A stretch of DNA of 64,000 bases from Cacajao melanocephalus (Eukaryota; Chordata; Mammalia; Primates; Pitheciidae). The stretch is taken from assembly GCA_963573385.1 (NCBI GenBank), contig CAUYLG010039265.1, positions 1 through 64,000 on the forward strand. The letters run 5' to 3'. A program made the position numbers and the translations under genes. This document shows, piece by piece, positions 25,070-36,894 of this stretch. Numbering within the stretch: position 1 is the stretch's first letter; every line of letters starts with the position of its first letter. The notes beneath the pieces were generated by a model that saw only the letters and a list, made by a program, of their open reading frames with translations, was not told the DNA's origin and ran no database searches.

Positions 25070-25491
25070 TAAAGATAGTTTTGCTGTTTGTAGATTTCTA
25101 GGTTGGCAGTTATTATCTCCCAATATTTTGGCATACATTTTACATTCTCCTTCAGTTTCCATTGTTTCTTTAGAGAAGTCAGCTAACACTCTTATTGTTG
25201 CTTCTTTGAAGGTATTACGTCTGGTTTTTCTGGCTGATTTTAAGATTTTTTGCTTTGCTCTTGGTTTTCAGTAATTCTACTGTGACGTGTCTCAATATGG
25301 TTTTCTTTGTATTTATTGTAGGTGAGATTGTAGTATTTCTTATACGCAGCATGGCTTCTATTTTTCCAGAAATTATGACTCCTCATATCTTTTCTTCCAT
25401 GTCTTCCATCAGTTCTCCTGCCCCCTTATCTTATCCTGCTCTTCTGGTTTTCAGTTTGACAATTGGACTGACACAGGTTAAACCATAGTCA

Positions 25492-25930
25492 GAAGCGGAA
25501 GGTTTAGGCATTTTTTCAATGTTTTGCTCTACTACCCTCAGTATATTGGCTTTGATCCTTATGCTTCTTATCTCATGGTTCCAGTAACTGCTGCAACTCC
25601 AGGTCACGTGTCTGTGCTCCAGGCAACAAGAAGGAGAACGTGAAAGAGGCTGTGAACTTTCATTTATACTTAATGTGGTCACCATGTAGGACCCTAGAAT
25701 AAAGCTTTTAGCTTTTTCACTCTCTACTGTAGATGCAAGCAAGAGAGAGTTAGAAATGATCTTTGGATAACTAGTTGTCAACATCTGCCACAACAATTAC
25801 TGGCAATGACCGTATCTAGGTTTCAACAATGCAAGTGGGTGGCTGAATTGGGATAGTAGATAAGATCCTTGAGAGTAAGAAAGTTAAGAACTGAAAGGCT
25901 AAGATCTAAAATGGACATTCTACATGAATA
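25492..25930. other. Unassigned; possibly old LINE or LTR debris
   Basis: The stretch around 25570-25680 ('actgctgcaactccaggtca', 'caggcaacaagaaggagaac') recalls a mammalian-wide interspersed repeat whose name I cannot fix. The minus-strand frame at 25431-25796 (121 codons) has no domain and is probably fortuitous. Confidence 0.4.
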
Positions 25931-25934
25931 TTGA

Positions 25935-26118
25935 AATCAGCATTGGTGAGCCCCAAAAGTGGGGAAGGTAGAATGGAAGTGAGACTTGAAAAATTACCTA
26001 TTGAGTACAACGTTTACTATTTGGATGATGGGTACAGTTAAAACCTAAATTACACCACTATGTAATATATCCATGTAACAAACCTGCATATGTATGCCCT
26101 GAATCAGTAAAAAGAAAA
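25935..26118 (+). mobile_element. L1 3' UTR end, plus strand
   Basis: Shows the L1 3' terminal order: 'tttggatgatgggtacagtt', 'tatccatgtaacaaacctgc', 'atgtatgccctgaatcagta', then an A-rich tail 'aaaaagaaaaaaaa' at 26109-26122. About 180 bases, truncated at the 5' side within the 3' UTR, and diverged. Confidence 0.8.
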
Positions 26119-26388
26119 AAAAGCAAGAGAGACATGTTTATAAAAGTAGCAAAAACAAAACTGACAACTGATATAAGTTGCAATGTAAATGCTACCACAT
26201 CCCTGACTCCTGGGTGGAGCAACTCTGTTATATTCTGTATGGTTTCTCAGAGGGTCTTTAGAAAGAGTGTGTACAGTAGCTCACAACATAACTCATGTTT
26301 GCATCCTTCATTGGCTTTCTCCCTTCCCTGTGTCATTTTCCATACTCTCTAAATTGTGTTTTCTGCAATCTCTGAAATAAACTACATG

Positions 26389-26647
26389 TAAAAGAAGAGA
26401 AGGAGAAGGAAGAGAAGGAGAGGAGGAGAAGGAAAAGAAAAAGGAGGAAGAGGAAGAGGAGAAGAAGGAGGAGGGAAGAAGAAGAAGGAAGAGAGGATGA
26501 AGAAGAGGAGAAGGAGGAAGAAGAATAAGAGGAAAAAAGAAGAAAAAAGGAGGAGGAAGAGACGGAGGCGGAGGAGAAGGAGAAAGAATAAGAGGGAGAA
26601 AGAAGAAGGAGGAGGCAGAGGAGGAGGAGAGAAGAAGAGAAAGAAAT
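26389..26647. repeat. ~258-bp polypurine (GGA/GAA) tract
   Basis: From 26389 to about 26647 nearly every base is A or G; about ten pyrimidines interrupt it. Units are irregular GAA, GGA, GAGG. The minus-strand Ser/Leu-rich open frame (26333-26653) is a composition artefact. Confidence 0.95.
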
Positions 26648-26782
26648 CTTCAAGAGTCAGATGTAGTAAGGAATAGAAAACAGTGATTTGGTGCTAATAC
26701 CTTTAATACCTATGATGGGAGATTACTTAAAAAATAGGAGTAAGAGATGGCATTGTCTGATACATATGTTTATAAGTAGCTC

Positions 26783-26797
26783 TGTGTGTGTGTGTGC

Positions 26798-26835
<38 letters not shown>

Positions 26836-26840
26836 AAAGA
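26783..26840. repeat. (TG)n-(GA)n compound microsatellite
   Basis: About 18 TG units with one CG interruption, directly followed by about ten GA units. Such runs are usually length-variable between individuals. Confidence 0.95.
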
Positions 26841-26929
26841 AGAGAGAAATAATAGCCTAGAGCAAGAAAAATACTCACCATGTATTTATGTACATTTTCT
26901 GAATACATCACTTACTGTCCTAACTGAAT

Positions 26930-27498
26930 AAAACCTGAGTCTTCTTGAAGACACTACTTCTGTTACAGTGCTCTCTTAATTAAAGTCTTCCTTAAATCCC
27001 CACCATTGATGTAGAAGTAGCAAAGGTTCACTTTGGTTTTACTTGCTACTTTTCTTATGTCTCCCTCTTACACTAAAAGTCGCCAATATTAAATCTGTCA
27101 AACTAAACTACATCCTACCTCACCTTTTTAGAGACAACTGCAGAACTCACTAATCACTCTTCGTTATTTCCCGAGCAGTTGAATTTCAGGTTTGAGGGCA
27201 CTGCCTTAACAGTGCTTCTGTCTGCATTTGTCTTAGTGATTGCCGTATCAACATCTTTCAGTATCTTGGTTTTTCAATTCCTAAATCTCCTTTCTTCTAA
27301 TTATTTTGTCCTATATCCTATCTTAGCCAACCACTGTACTCTGGGTCATAATGTAAAACTTACTGCCAATAACTAAAAGCTTTTCATAATGATAACTTCA
27401 GGTATTCTGTTTTCTGACACAACTTCTCGTCTTTCTAGTTTATTTCTGTTGTATTCCAACTCCAAAAATTATTTCTACTCCACCTAAATCTACCACTC
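26930..27498. other. Unassigned, pyrimidine-leaning
   Basis: No gene found; the plus-strand frame at 27179-27376 encodes a short hydrophobic segment without a recognised family. The 'ctaaatctcctttcttctaa' region has an L2-like flavour, but I would not assign it. Confidence 0.4.
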
Positions 27499-27794
27499 CT
27501 ATTCCTTGTCTAGTGCCAGATTTCGAAGGGAATGCTTCTAGTTTTTGCCCATTCAGTATGATATGGGCTGGATATCCACATTTAAAAGAAAGTAGACCCC
27601 ATGTCACATGAAACACAAAAAATAATTAAAAATATATATTTGGCCTAAATGTGAAAGTTTAAACTATGAAACATCTGGAAGAAATCATAGAAGAAAATCT
27701 CTGTTACCTGGATTTTGGCAAAAGATTCTTATTTACAACACCAAAAGCATAGTCTAAACAAGAAAATCGGTAAGTTGGACTTTATCAAAATTAA

Positions 27795-28094
<300 letters not shown>

Positions 28095-28263
28095 CAAAAT
28101 TAATTTTTGAGGATCAAAAGAGGTGATTAAGAAAAGGAAAAGATAAGAAAAAAAGAAAAGAAAAGAACCATACAGAGAGAAAATGTGTGCAAATTATATA
28201 TCTGATAAAGGACTTTTATCCAGAATATATCGATGTAATATATGTGTATATATATCTATGCCT

Positions 28264-28560
28264 ATTTTTTTTTTTTTTGAGATGGAATCTCGATCTGTCA
28301 CACAGGCTGGAGTTCAGTGACACCATCTTGGCTTACTGCGACCTCCACCTCTTAGGTTCAAGCCATTCTTCTGCCTCAGGCTCCCAAGCAGCTGAGATTA
28401 CAAGGGTGTGCCACCACGCCTGGCTAATTTTTGTATTTTTAGTAGAGATGGGGTTTCACCATGTTGGCCAGGCTAGTCTTGAACTCCTGACCTCAAGCAA
28501 TCCATCTGCCTCGACCTCCTAAAGTGCTGGGATTACAGGTGTGAGCCACCATGCCTGACC
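28264..28560 (-). mobile_element. Alu
   Basis: A full dimeric Alu in minus orientation, T-run at 28267-28280, head near 28560. It sits in the same L1. No clear target-site duplication was found by eye. Confidence 0.92.
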
Positions 28561-29432
28561 CTGTATGTCTATATTTTGAATACTTTTGCAGCTAAATATT
28601 AGAAGATAAACAATTCAATTAGAAATGAGCAAAAGATTTAAGTAGACATTTCACCAAAACAGAACAGATAAACATGAAACATGTGGTGAATATCACTAGT
28701 TATGGGAATATAAATTAAAATCCAAGGGAGACACCATTTCACACCACTGGAATGGCTGTATTTAAAAAGACACACAATAACAAGTATTGGTAAAGGTGTG
28801 GAATCCAAAATCCTCATACATTGCTGGTGGGAGTGTACAATGGCACAGCTGTTTTGGGGAGAAAATGTGACAAGTTGTTTAAACTTTAACATAAACTTAT
28901 CATGTGGATTAGCCATGCTACTCTGAAGCAATGCCATTCATAGGAATCTACCCAAGAGAAATGAAAATATAGCCACACAAAAACATACACAAATGTTCAT
29001 AACAGAATCATTCTTAGCTAAACTGGAAACAAGCCAAGTGTGTCCATCAACTAGTAGATAATATATGATACAGCTATACGATGGAGTACTTCACAGCAGT
29101 TGTAAGGAGCTCAGTGCCTGCTACAAGATGGATACCTCCCCAAAATTATGCTCATTAAAAGAATCCAGATACAAAAGACTGCATTTATTTGATTCCAGTT
29201 GTGTGAAATGTCTAGCAAAAGCAAATTTGTCAAAGAGACACAAACTCGATTGAGGGCTGCCTTGTACTGGTTGTGGGAATGGAAATTAACCCTAATAGAC
29301 ATGATGAGATATTTTGGGAGTGATGGAAATGTCCTCAAACTGGATTGTGATGACTGCAAAGCTCTCGAATGTGTTGAATTGTATACTTAAAAAATTTTTT
29401 GAATTATATACTTAAAATAGGTGGTTTGTTGT

Positions 29433-29592
29433 ATTTGTTTTTCTGAGACAGGGTCTTGCTGTGTCACCTGGGCTGAAATACAGTGGCTTGATCATGGCTC
29501 ACTGCAGCCTTGAACTCCTGGCTCAGTAATCCCCCTGCTTCAGGCTCCCAAAGCTCTGAGATTATAGGTGTGAGCCACTGCGCCTGACCTGG
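29433..29592 (-). mobile_element. Alu monomer (FLAM-type)
   Basis: About 150 bases with a single arm: 'gagacagggtcttgctgtgt' to 'ataggtgtgagccactgcgc'. It lacks a second arm and lies just before the L1 3' terminus ('tatatgtaaattttacctca'). Confidence 0.85.
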
Positions 29593-29641
29593 TGGACTTT
29601 ATATGTAAATTTTACCTCAGTAAAACAGTTTTTTTCAAAAG

Positions 29642-29994
29642 AAAATCTATTGGCAAAGAAATAACTTTTTAACCTTCAATAATAATATTTTCAAGAACAA
29701 GATTTATCTTGGAAATATATATTAAATGATGTTACTATTACCACTTAAAGTTAGTAAAGAATGTTCTTATTAAACATCTTTTCAGCACGTGTTGATTCAT
29801 GATTATTAGAAATAATGTGGTGACCAGGGTTTATTTTCTTACATGTGATTTTAAGCCTCCCAAGTAAATATTAAGATTTCGGTATAGTGAGTTTGTCTCT
29901 ATAACTCTATAGAAGTTGTAGTCAACAATACTTCAGACTCTGGAAAGTGTGAAAAGTGAAAAAATTGTTAAAACAAAATTAATTACTTCTGATT
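29642..29994. other. No recognised gene or repeat
   Basis: AT-rich spacer of about 350 bases with no open frame or repeat I recognise. Confidence 0.5.
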
Positions 29995-30007
29995 CCATCC
30001 TATTTCT

Positions 30008-30325
30008 TTTCTTTCGTTCTTGTTTTTTTTTTTTTTTTTTTTTTTTTTGAGATGGAGTCTCGCTCTGTCACCCAGGCTGGAGTGCAGTGGCACGATCTCT
30101 GCAACCTCTGCCTCCCGGGTTCAAGCGATTCTTCTGCCTCCCGAGTAGCTGGGATTACAGGCGTGTGCCACCACGCCTGGCTAAATTTTTTTAGTGTGTG
30201 TAGTTTTAGTAGAGATGGGGTTTCACCATATTGACCAGGCTGGTCTCGAACTCCTGACCTTGTTATCCACCTGCCTCAGCCTCCCCAAACTGCTGGGATT
30301 ACAGGCGTCAGCCGCCATGCCTGGC
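30008..30325 (-). mobile_element. Alu (S/Y-like)
   Basis: A well-preserved Alu in minus orientation with a 25-base T tail (30025-30049). Perfect 13-bp target-site duplication 'ccatcctatttct' at 29995-30007 and 30326-30338. There is a small insertion 'agtgtgtgt' near 30193. Low divergence suggests AluS or AluY. Confidence 0.96.
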
Positions 30326-30425
30326 CCATCCTATTTCTATTCTTAGTCCTGATTTTTTTCTTTTACCTGCCAGTGTACTTTAAAGATACTTAATATTTAA
30401 AATATTTTAATTTATTCTGGAAGTG

Positions 30426-30427
<2 letters not shown>

Positions 30428-30492
<65 letters not shown>
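30428..30492. repeat. (CT)n-(GT)n compound microsatellite
   Basis: About 17 CT units, then about 14 GT units, ending at 'gtag'. A likely length-variable locus. Confidence 0.95.
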
Positions 30493-30494
<2 letters not shown>

Positions 30495-30554
30495 TGAAGT
30501 GCGGGGGTGAGTGGTGGTACTAAGGGCAGGGACTGGATGAATAAAATTCACTGG

Positions 30555-31525
30555 CTATAGTATGGACATATTCACGTGTTCCCTGCTGTTATTCAATCGT
30601 TTAAAGGCCTTGGCTTTCAGTGAAGAAGGGTAGCCTGACAAAAACACCTGGGTAGGAAGACAAACAGGAGGAGGCTTTTCACTAGTGGCTTGTGATGAGT
30701 GTGAGATAGGAAGCAGGCAGCATCTCTGGGTTTCACCGTGATTCCTGCGGGCTCCATGACTCATGGACCATGAGTCATAGCATCCCACACTGGAGATGGC
30801 TTAGCAGAAAGGTTAGACACATTCAGTGGCAAGTTCAACAAAAACTTTGTCCAGATTTGCATGATACAAGTAATAAGGAGGAAGATCAGGCAGAAGGCAG
30901 CAGAAGCTGTGGGGTGTGTTTCATCCTTAGAAGCTGCTACAGGGGAGGTCGATGGTCCTGATTTTCCTGGCCGCCTCTCGGGGCAAGTGCTCCAGAGGCC
31001 TCATTATTTCATTAATTCTCACAGTGCCCTTGTGGCATGAGTAAGGTGGCACCTATTATTGGAACACTTTTGTTAATGGGACATGAATGAGTCCATTCAG
31101 AGTGGTATTTTATTGGAGGACAGTGCCTTTGGTAGTTCTGGGAGCTTTGTATCCTTGGCCAAGATTCCTGCTTCTATCCATCCAGAGCCCTGTCTCTGAA
31201 GTATGCTTTCGATGGACAGGTTCATAAATCGCCGAGAAAGGGCAGTTCTGCCAACTGAGGCGACTTGTAATTTAGTAAGGCTGTAGCCAGCAGCTGCCTC
31301 CGCGAGGCTTCAAGAGAAGGAGTAGGTTCAACAGAGAGCAGTCACTTCCGTCAGCGATGCTGAGCTGGAGTAGAGCAGGGTGATTCCTTCAGGAATGCAT
31401 GGTATTTGAACGTGATTGCCCCCTGTTTAACAGTGGTAAGAAAAGGCCACCTCCATCTCACTTCCTCAGCCAGTGATCTTGCTTGTTAATTGGGAGCTGC
31501 TTGTTAGTCAAGACTGTTTAACCTC
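30555..31525. other. Repeat-poor sequence
   Basis: No Alu, L1 or LTR recognised over about 970 bases. Frames at 30555-30788 (minus) and 30770-30961 (plus) are short and unsupported. 31005-31065 has a faint MIR-like order ('ttaattctcacagtgccctt') that I do not call. Confidence 0.5.
30754..30780. promoter_or_regulatory. Palindrome with two AP-1-type sites
   Basis: Arms 'ccatgactcatgg' (30754-30766) and 'ccatgagtcatag' (30768-30780) are reverse complements at 12 of 13 positions around one central base. Each arm contains the AP-1/TRE consensus: TGACTCA at 30757-30763 and TGAGTCA at 30771-30777. AP-1 (Fos/Jun) binds this 7-mer; that this copy is used is inference. Confidence 0.55.
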
Positions 31526-31526
31526 A

Positions 31527-31690
31527 ATTTTTTTGAGATGACATTTACATACAGCAAATGCACCAGTTTAAGTATACAGTTTCAGTTTTGACAAACACAT
31601 ACACCCTTGTAACCATCACCCCAGTCAAGATGCAGATATTTCTACTCTCTTAAATGCTCTCTTTTGCCCCTTCCTGTCCCTGTTTTGTAT
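31527..31690 (-). repeat. Old LINE fragment, family uncertain
   Basis: The order 'agatgacatttacatacagc', 'gtttaagtatacagtttcag', 'ttttgacaaacacatacacc', 'ttgtaaccatcaccccagtc' matches a widespread diverged LINE-derived segment seen in many mammalian loci, which I associate with L1M. The strand is by analogy only. Confidence 0.5.
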
Positions 31691-31953
31691 AAGTTTAAGG
31701 TGGGACAAATAAAGAACTAAAGTGACTTGTAAATGGCAGTTGGATGGAAGGCTTTAATGAACTTAGACTTTTCTGTGCTCTCCAGCCCACGAAATGGAAA
31801 TTTTTGCTTGTCAGGAAAAACAGTTAAAACCCAGCAAAAATGCACCTCAAGGATTAAGCGTGGACAACTCTTCTAAGGATTTTCCTCTATTTCAACTAGT
31901 TCCCATTATTATTAAACCTAAATGTCCTTCAAAGTAATGGTGGGACAGTCCAC

Positions 31954-32265
31954 TGTTTTCTTTTTTCTTTTTATTTTTTGAGATGTAGTTTTGCTGTTGT
32001 TGCCCAGGCTGGAGTCCAGTGGCGAGTTCTCACCTCATTGTAACCTCTGCCTCCCAGTTCAAGCAATTCTCCTGCCTCAGCTCCTCCCAAGTAGCTGGGA
32101 ATATAGGCGTCCCCGCCACACCTGGCTAATTTTTTTGTACTTTTAGTAGAGATGGGGTTTCATCATGTTGGCCAGGCTGGTCTCAAACTCCCAACTTCAG
32201 GTGATCCATCCGCCTCGGCATCCCAAAGTGCTGGGATTACAGGTGTGAGTCATACCACTCGGCCG
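31954..32265 (-). mobile_element. Alu
   Basis: A full Alu in minus orientation with a mixed T/C tail. Target-site duplication 'cagtccac' at 31946-31953 and 32266-32273. Confidence 0.94.
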
Positions 32266-32274
32266 CAGTCCACC

Positions 32275-34722
32275 ATTTGATAAAAGACTTGCACTGAACA
32301 AAGTGGCCAGGCAGGAAGGTGCACCAGACTCCCTGCACTGACAGCTCTGTGATTCATGCTGAGAACTCCCACACAGTATCATCTTCTAAATGGAGATGAC
32401 CGCAGGGAGAACAAAGATGCCACACCCCAAGAAGAGATGGAACTGTTTTGAGAAGCTAGAAACACAGAGAGGCTGATTTTCCTTTTTCAACTTCTCATGG
32501 ACACCGTAAAGAATGGCATGCAGATCGAGGCATTCTGGACATACAGTTCTGCGTTCCCACCACAGAACAAACAGATGAGGTGTGACATCATAACAACCCA
32601 ATGCTATAGCGACCGGCAGTATTCAGAAACAATAGACACCTGTTTTGCTGCCTTACCATGGCCTCTGCCCGGTTATTTTCTTTGAGGCTATTTGCTCGCA
32701 AAAAAACCTGCTGACCAGGAGACGTCATAGGATGCCAAAATATTTATAAACTGTCCTCCCTCTGGGAGTGAGGGAGAGGGAGAATATAGCTTGTTTTAAA
32801 ATAAACCTTAATGTAGGGAAGGTGAGTGGCTAATTTATCCATTTATCTTTTTAACACGAAAAAAAAGCAGCCTGCTTTTCTGCCTGGTGTACAGAGGGAA
32901 GAGTGGCTAGCTCACAGATCGCTTCTCACCCAGCCCGTGCCTTTTCTAAGTGGCAGGTTGGCAGCCCTCAGGTTGATAGTGCAGAGGTGCTAAGTGCATT
33001 TGATTGGTATCATTACTGGTCTCTAGTAATTGATTACTGTCCATGGTGAAATATTCAGGGCAAGCACACAGCCAATAGCAATCACTTAATCCATCATGGC
33101 TGTTTGTTTCTCATCTCCTGAGACCTATCAGCCACATGCTATCCGACCCCACCAGGCAAATTGCCGATGGCTGCTTTGTGTGTACAATTTACTGTGTATT
33201 TACTGTGTTTGCTGCGTTAACCAGAGCCACTAGCTTTAGTGAACAGGGGAAGGCAAGGGAGGTTTTTGCTTTCCAATGTCAAGTTTGCTCTCCGGCTCAC
33301 CTCTTTGGCCTCTATTTTTGTGGAGATTTTTGATTCATTGGCATTGGTTTTCACTGCTTTAAAAAAAAAAAAAGGAAGTTGAACAGAGTAGTGGTTATAT
33401 TAGGAATATTAATTGTAAGACTTGAGATAGGTTGATTGGAATAAGATACTGGAGGGTTGTTTGTAATGCAGATTTTTTAGAAACAAGAAGTGGGAGAATA
33501 ATGAATAACAACCAGAACTAATCAGTGTTGTGTGTGTGTGCACGAGTGTGTGTTTAATCCAGTGATAATGACTAAAAGTAGTTCTATTAAATAGAAAGAA
33601 GTAGAAATTCAGTGGCTACACCATTTTCTCAGCTTTCTTCCAAAATGCTTTATCCTTGGATCTTAGCAAATATGCCTGTCCCTGACGTATGCTAAGGAAC
33701 TGTGATACTCAGCCCAAACAAGAACATAATAGGAGGAGCAGGAGGAGAATGGTTGAAAGGGGAAGAATAAACAAATGACTACTACATGTGACAGCACTCT
33801 GATGACAAGGGATGACCCTGTCCACAACCAAACTCGAAAAAAACAGTTTGTGTTTATCAGTCCATAGGAAACAATGAGAGCCATGGGTGGTGGAAAGCAC
33901 ATGCTGGTCTGCTCTTCTGCTTATCCTGACCCCGCTTTCCACAGAGCTGGAAGAAACATGAGGAGGGCTAGATATTTGCAGGAGAGGGTGCTCCTGGTGA
34001 ACTTGGGAAGCCAGCAGGAATGACGTTGAGAAGAGAATGAGGAGGCATGGCCTTAGACACAGCAAAGAAATCTGGTCTGTTTCCATAGCCACTCTTGAAG
34101 AGATTGCATTCCAAAATGTACTTAATGAAATTGCTATTAGGGTCTCAGTGGAGATCTTTGTTGCCTCTTTGGGTGTGGTTTGCTTAAACTCTCCCTCATG
34201 TCTGTAGCACATGGTACAATTCTAGCTTATTCCCCACAGGCTAGGGCAAATGTGGTCATGTATGTAGTGCCTCTGAACGAGGCTTTTCATGGGCACCTCC
34301 CTCCACAGGGCAATTTCTAAACAGCACAGAATCTTAATCCTGTACTTACTCATTCCTCATTTGGAGCTGCTTAGCTAAATGACATAAACAGCTGGTTTAA
34401 GTGATTCACAAGTTAGTTGGGCACGTTTCACTGTTGCTCACAATCTATTTTAGCTCAAGTAAATAAATTTGCACACCTAAAGGCACTGACCTTTTGTTGT
34501 ATACAGGGAGACTTCAGTTGTTGCACAGAGTGTTGTAATAATCCTTCTACTTATTGGCCAACAAGTGATGTACCTTATGATTTGAAGATCTTTAAGATTT
34601 GAGCATTCTCCTCCAGAACTCTGCTCCATGATCTGGCCAGCTTTCCCTTCTGTGTCTGGAGTTATGTTCCTACCCTCACTCTTGAGTCATAGGCATTGAA
34701 AACTAAAATAGTTGCCTGTAAG
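32275..34722. other. Repeat-poor stretch of ~2.4 kb
   Basis: The longest stretch here with no transposon I recognise; only an A-run at 33361-33373 and a short GT run at 33527-33552 stand out. Open frames (32386-32601, 33709-34212 and others) conflict in strand and show no domains; the 167-codon frame at 33709-34212 lacks any motif I know. 32980-33240 contains AT-rich homeodomain-like motifs. Confidence 0.55.
33027..33036. promoter_or_regulatory. Homeodomain-type palindrome TAATTGATTA
   Basis: TAAT-TG-ATTA is the palindromic P2 site bound by dimers of paired-class homeodomains. A bicoid-type 'taatcc' lies 50 bases further on (33087). Such motifs are common by chance in AT-rich DNA, so this is only a candidate. 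Confidence 0.35.
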
Positions 34723-34733
34723 AAAGTTCAGCT

Positions 34734-35094
<361 letters not shown>

Positions 35095-35342
35095 TTAGGA
35101 AACTTGTAAAACTCTGTCAGTTTGGCCTGTTTTTAAAGCTTTCAGGGATAGTCTTTGAGGATGTCTTACTATGCTAAAGAAAAGCTGACTTTTGTGTATA
35201 GAAAAATATAATCTAGTGGTGTTTCCATGTCATAATGAATGTCCTCTAATCAAAAACTGCCAGAATCTATATTTGCCATATTAAATTGCAGAAAGCTGCA
35301 ACAGCTGTCTTGTTCTGTGTTTGCTGTTCCATTTATACCATC

Positions 35343-35694
35343 TGTGATGGTTAGTCTTATGTGTTAACTTGATGGAGCTATACTGCTCAGTTACTTGATC
35401 AAACACTAACCTAGGTGTTGCTGTGAAGGTCTTTTGTAATGTGGTTAACATCTCCAACCAGTTCACTTGAAATAAAGGAGCTATCTGGGTGGGTCTGATC
35501 CAATCAGCTGAAGGCCTTAAGAGCAAAAACTTAAAGAAATTCTGTCTTAAGACTGCAGCATAAAATCCTGCCTGAGTTTTCAGCATGCTGGCCTGCCCTA
35601 CAAATTTCAGACTTGCCAGCCCCCACAATTGCGTGAGCCAATTCCTTAAAATAAATCTCATGTTGGTTCTGTTTCTTTAGAGAACTCTGATACA
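35343..35694 (+). mobile_element. Solo LTR, ERVL class (family uncertain)
   Basis: About 352 bases starting 'tgtgatggttagtcttatgt' and ending 'gagaactctgatac' plus 'a', so TG...CA termini. A polyadenylation signal 'aataaa' lies at 35650. Flanks 'ccatc' (35338-35342) and 'ctatc' (35695-35699) fit a 5-bp target-site duplication with one mismatch. The minus-strand frame at 35281-35661 (126 codons) is a shadow of the LTR. No internal retroviral genes are present. Confidence 0.75.
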
Positions 35695-35979
35695 CTATCT
35701 AAATAGTATACTTGAAAGAGCAGGAGCGAAGTATTGAACCTTGTCTTGTGATCCGCTTTTGTGTAGGTTGTGCTGTAATAAGTGGATGCCTAATCATGTC
35801 AGGAAGTTAGGTATGTTGACTTTTTCGTACAAAGCAAGAGGAACACTGAAATTGGTATCCATGCTTGTTAAAATATGTATGAATCCTCTCCATTCACAGT
35901 TAATTTTAGATCCTTGGTTACTATCATTTTCTTTCCACCCCAACCCCTGTCAATATATCTGACGATATCACCATCCATC

Positions 35980-36890
35980 TATTTTCATGGCTTTGTGGTT
36001 TCCTGATCTCCTCACTTGCAATATATTCTCTTCCACCCCGTGCGAACCATCTATTCTCAAGGCCACCCTATTGATCTGTCATCAGCAATAACTGATCTTA
36101 CCTTCAAATAGCCCACTACTCCTCTGTCACCTCCTTCTCTGGTTCCCACTTTTTGACTTTATCAAAATTCATCCCATCTGCAGACCCCACCATGTTTTCT
36201 TGATACATTACTTCCCTCTTAAACCAACTCAGGTCTCAGTGTCCATTATTATAAGTGCATCTGTATGTCTACCCATTACATTCTCTCCCATCTTATCCTC
36301 TATTAAACTTGACTGGCAAAGTCCAAGCCCTGATTAAATCCATCTACCCAACTACTGTGTGCCTGCATCTCAGCAGCTGAACATCACCGGAGTAAAACAC
36401 GTGGGATGCTGACCATTCCCCCTTGAAATATTTGACCATGGATTCTCAAGTGATACTCCACTGCCTAGCACACTTACTCTGTCTTCTCTAGTGTGTTTAC
36501 TTTTTCACTTCCCAAATGATATTTTACATCTTCACCCTCCTCTAATACTGTTTTCCATGTTACCAAATCTAGTACAGATTGAGCATCCCAAATCCAAAAA
36601 TGTGAAATCTGAAATACTCCACTATCTGAAACTTTTTGAGTGCTGACATGAACCTCAAAGGAAATTCTCATTGGAACACTGTGGGTATCAGAGTTTTTTT
36701 GGATTTCAGATACTCAACCAGCAAATATAAGGCAAATATTTTCCAAAATCCAAAAAATCCAAATTCAAAGCTTCTCTGGTCTCAAGCCTTTTGGATAAGA
36801 GATAATCAACCTGAAGTCACTTTTCTGTGTTTATTTACCACTCAGCAACATTTAACCTATTGACTATATTACCTCTTTATTATAACATAG
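35980..36890 (+). mobile_element. L2 LINE ORF2 fragment, split by Tigger3-type element
   Basis: The right piece (36830-36890) has 'ccactcagcaacatttaacc' and 'tattgactat', matching the L2 reverse-transcriptase stretch coding for DLSAAFDTVDH. The left piece (35980-36570) is the pyrimidine-rich upstream part of the same kind of sequence. L2 is a CR1-like LINE of early mammals. The left piece is much less certain than the right. Confidence 0.6.
36575..36813. mobile_element. Tigger3-type non-autonomous DNA transposon
   Basis: Terminal inverted repeats 'cagattgagcatccc' at 36575 and, reversed from 36813, 'caggttgattatctc'. The left target TA is at 36573-36574. The inside is made of 'atccaaaaatgtgaaatctg'-type and 'ttggatttcagat' units typical of the family. 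About 239 bases, no coding capacity. Confidence 0.85.
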
Positions 36891-36894
36891 GTAT

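Noticed and set aside
26333..26653. Ser/Leu-rich 106-codon frame
   Set aside because: Translation of the purine tract; low complexity.
33709..34212. 167-codon minus-strand frame in repeat-poor DNA as a candidate gene
   Set aside because: No domain, biased Ser/Leu composition, an overlapping frame in another phase (33663-33902), and no splice or promoter support.
35281..35661. 126-codon minus-strand frame
   Set aside because: Antisense across the ERVL-type LTR; LTRs of this class do not encode proteins.
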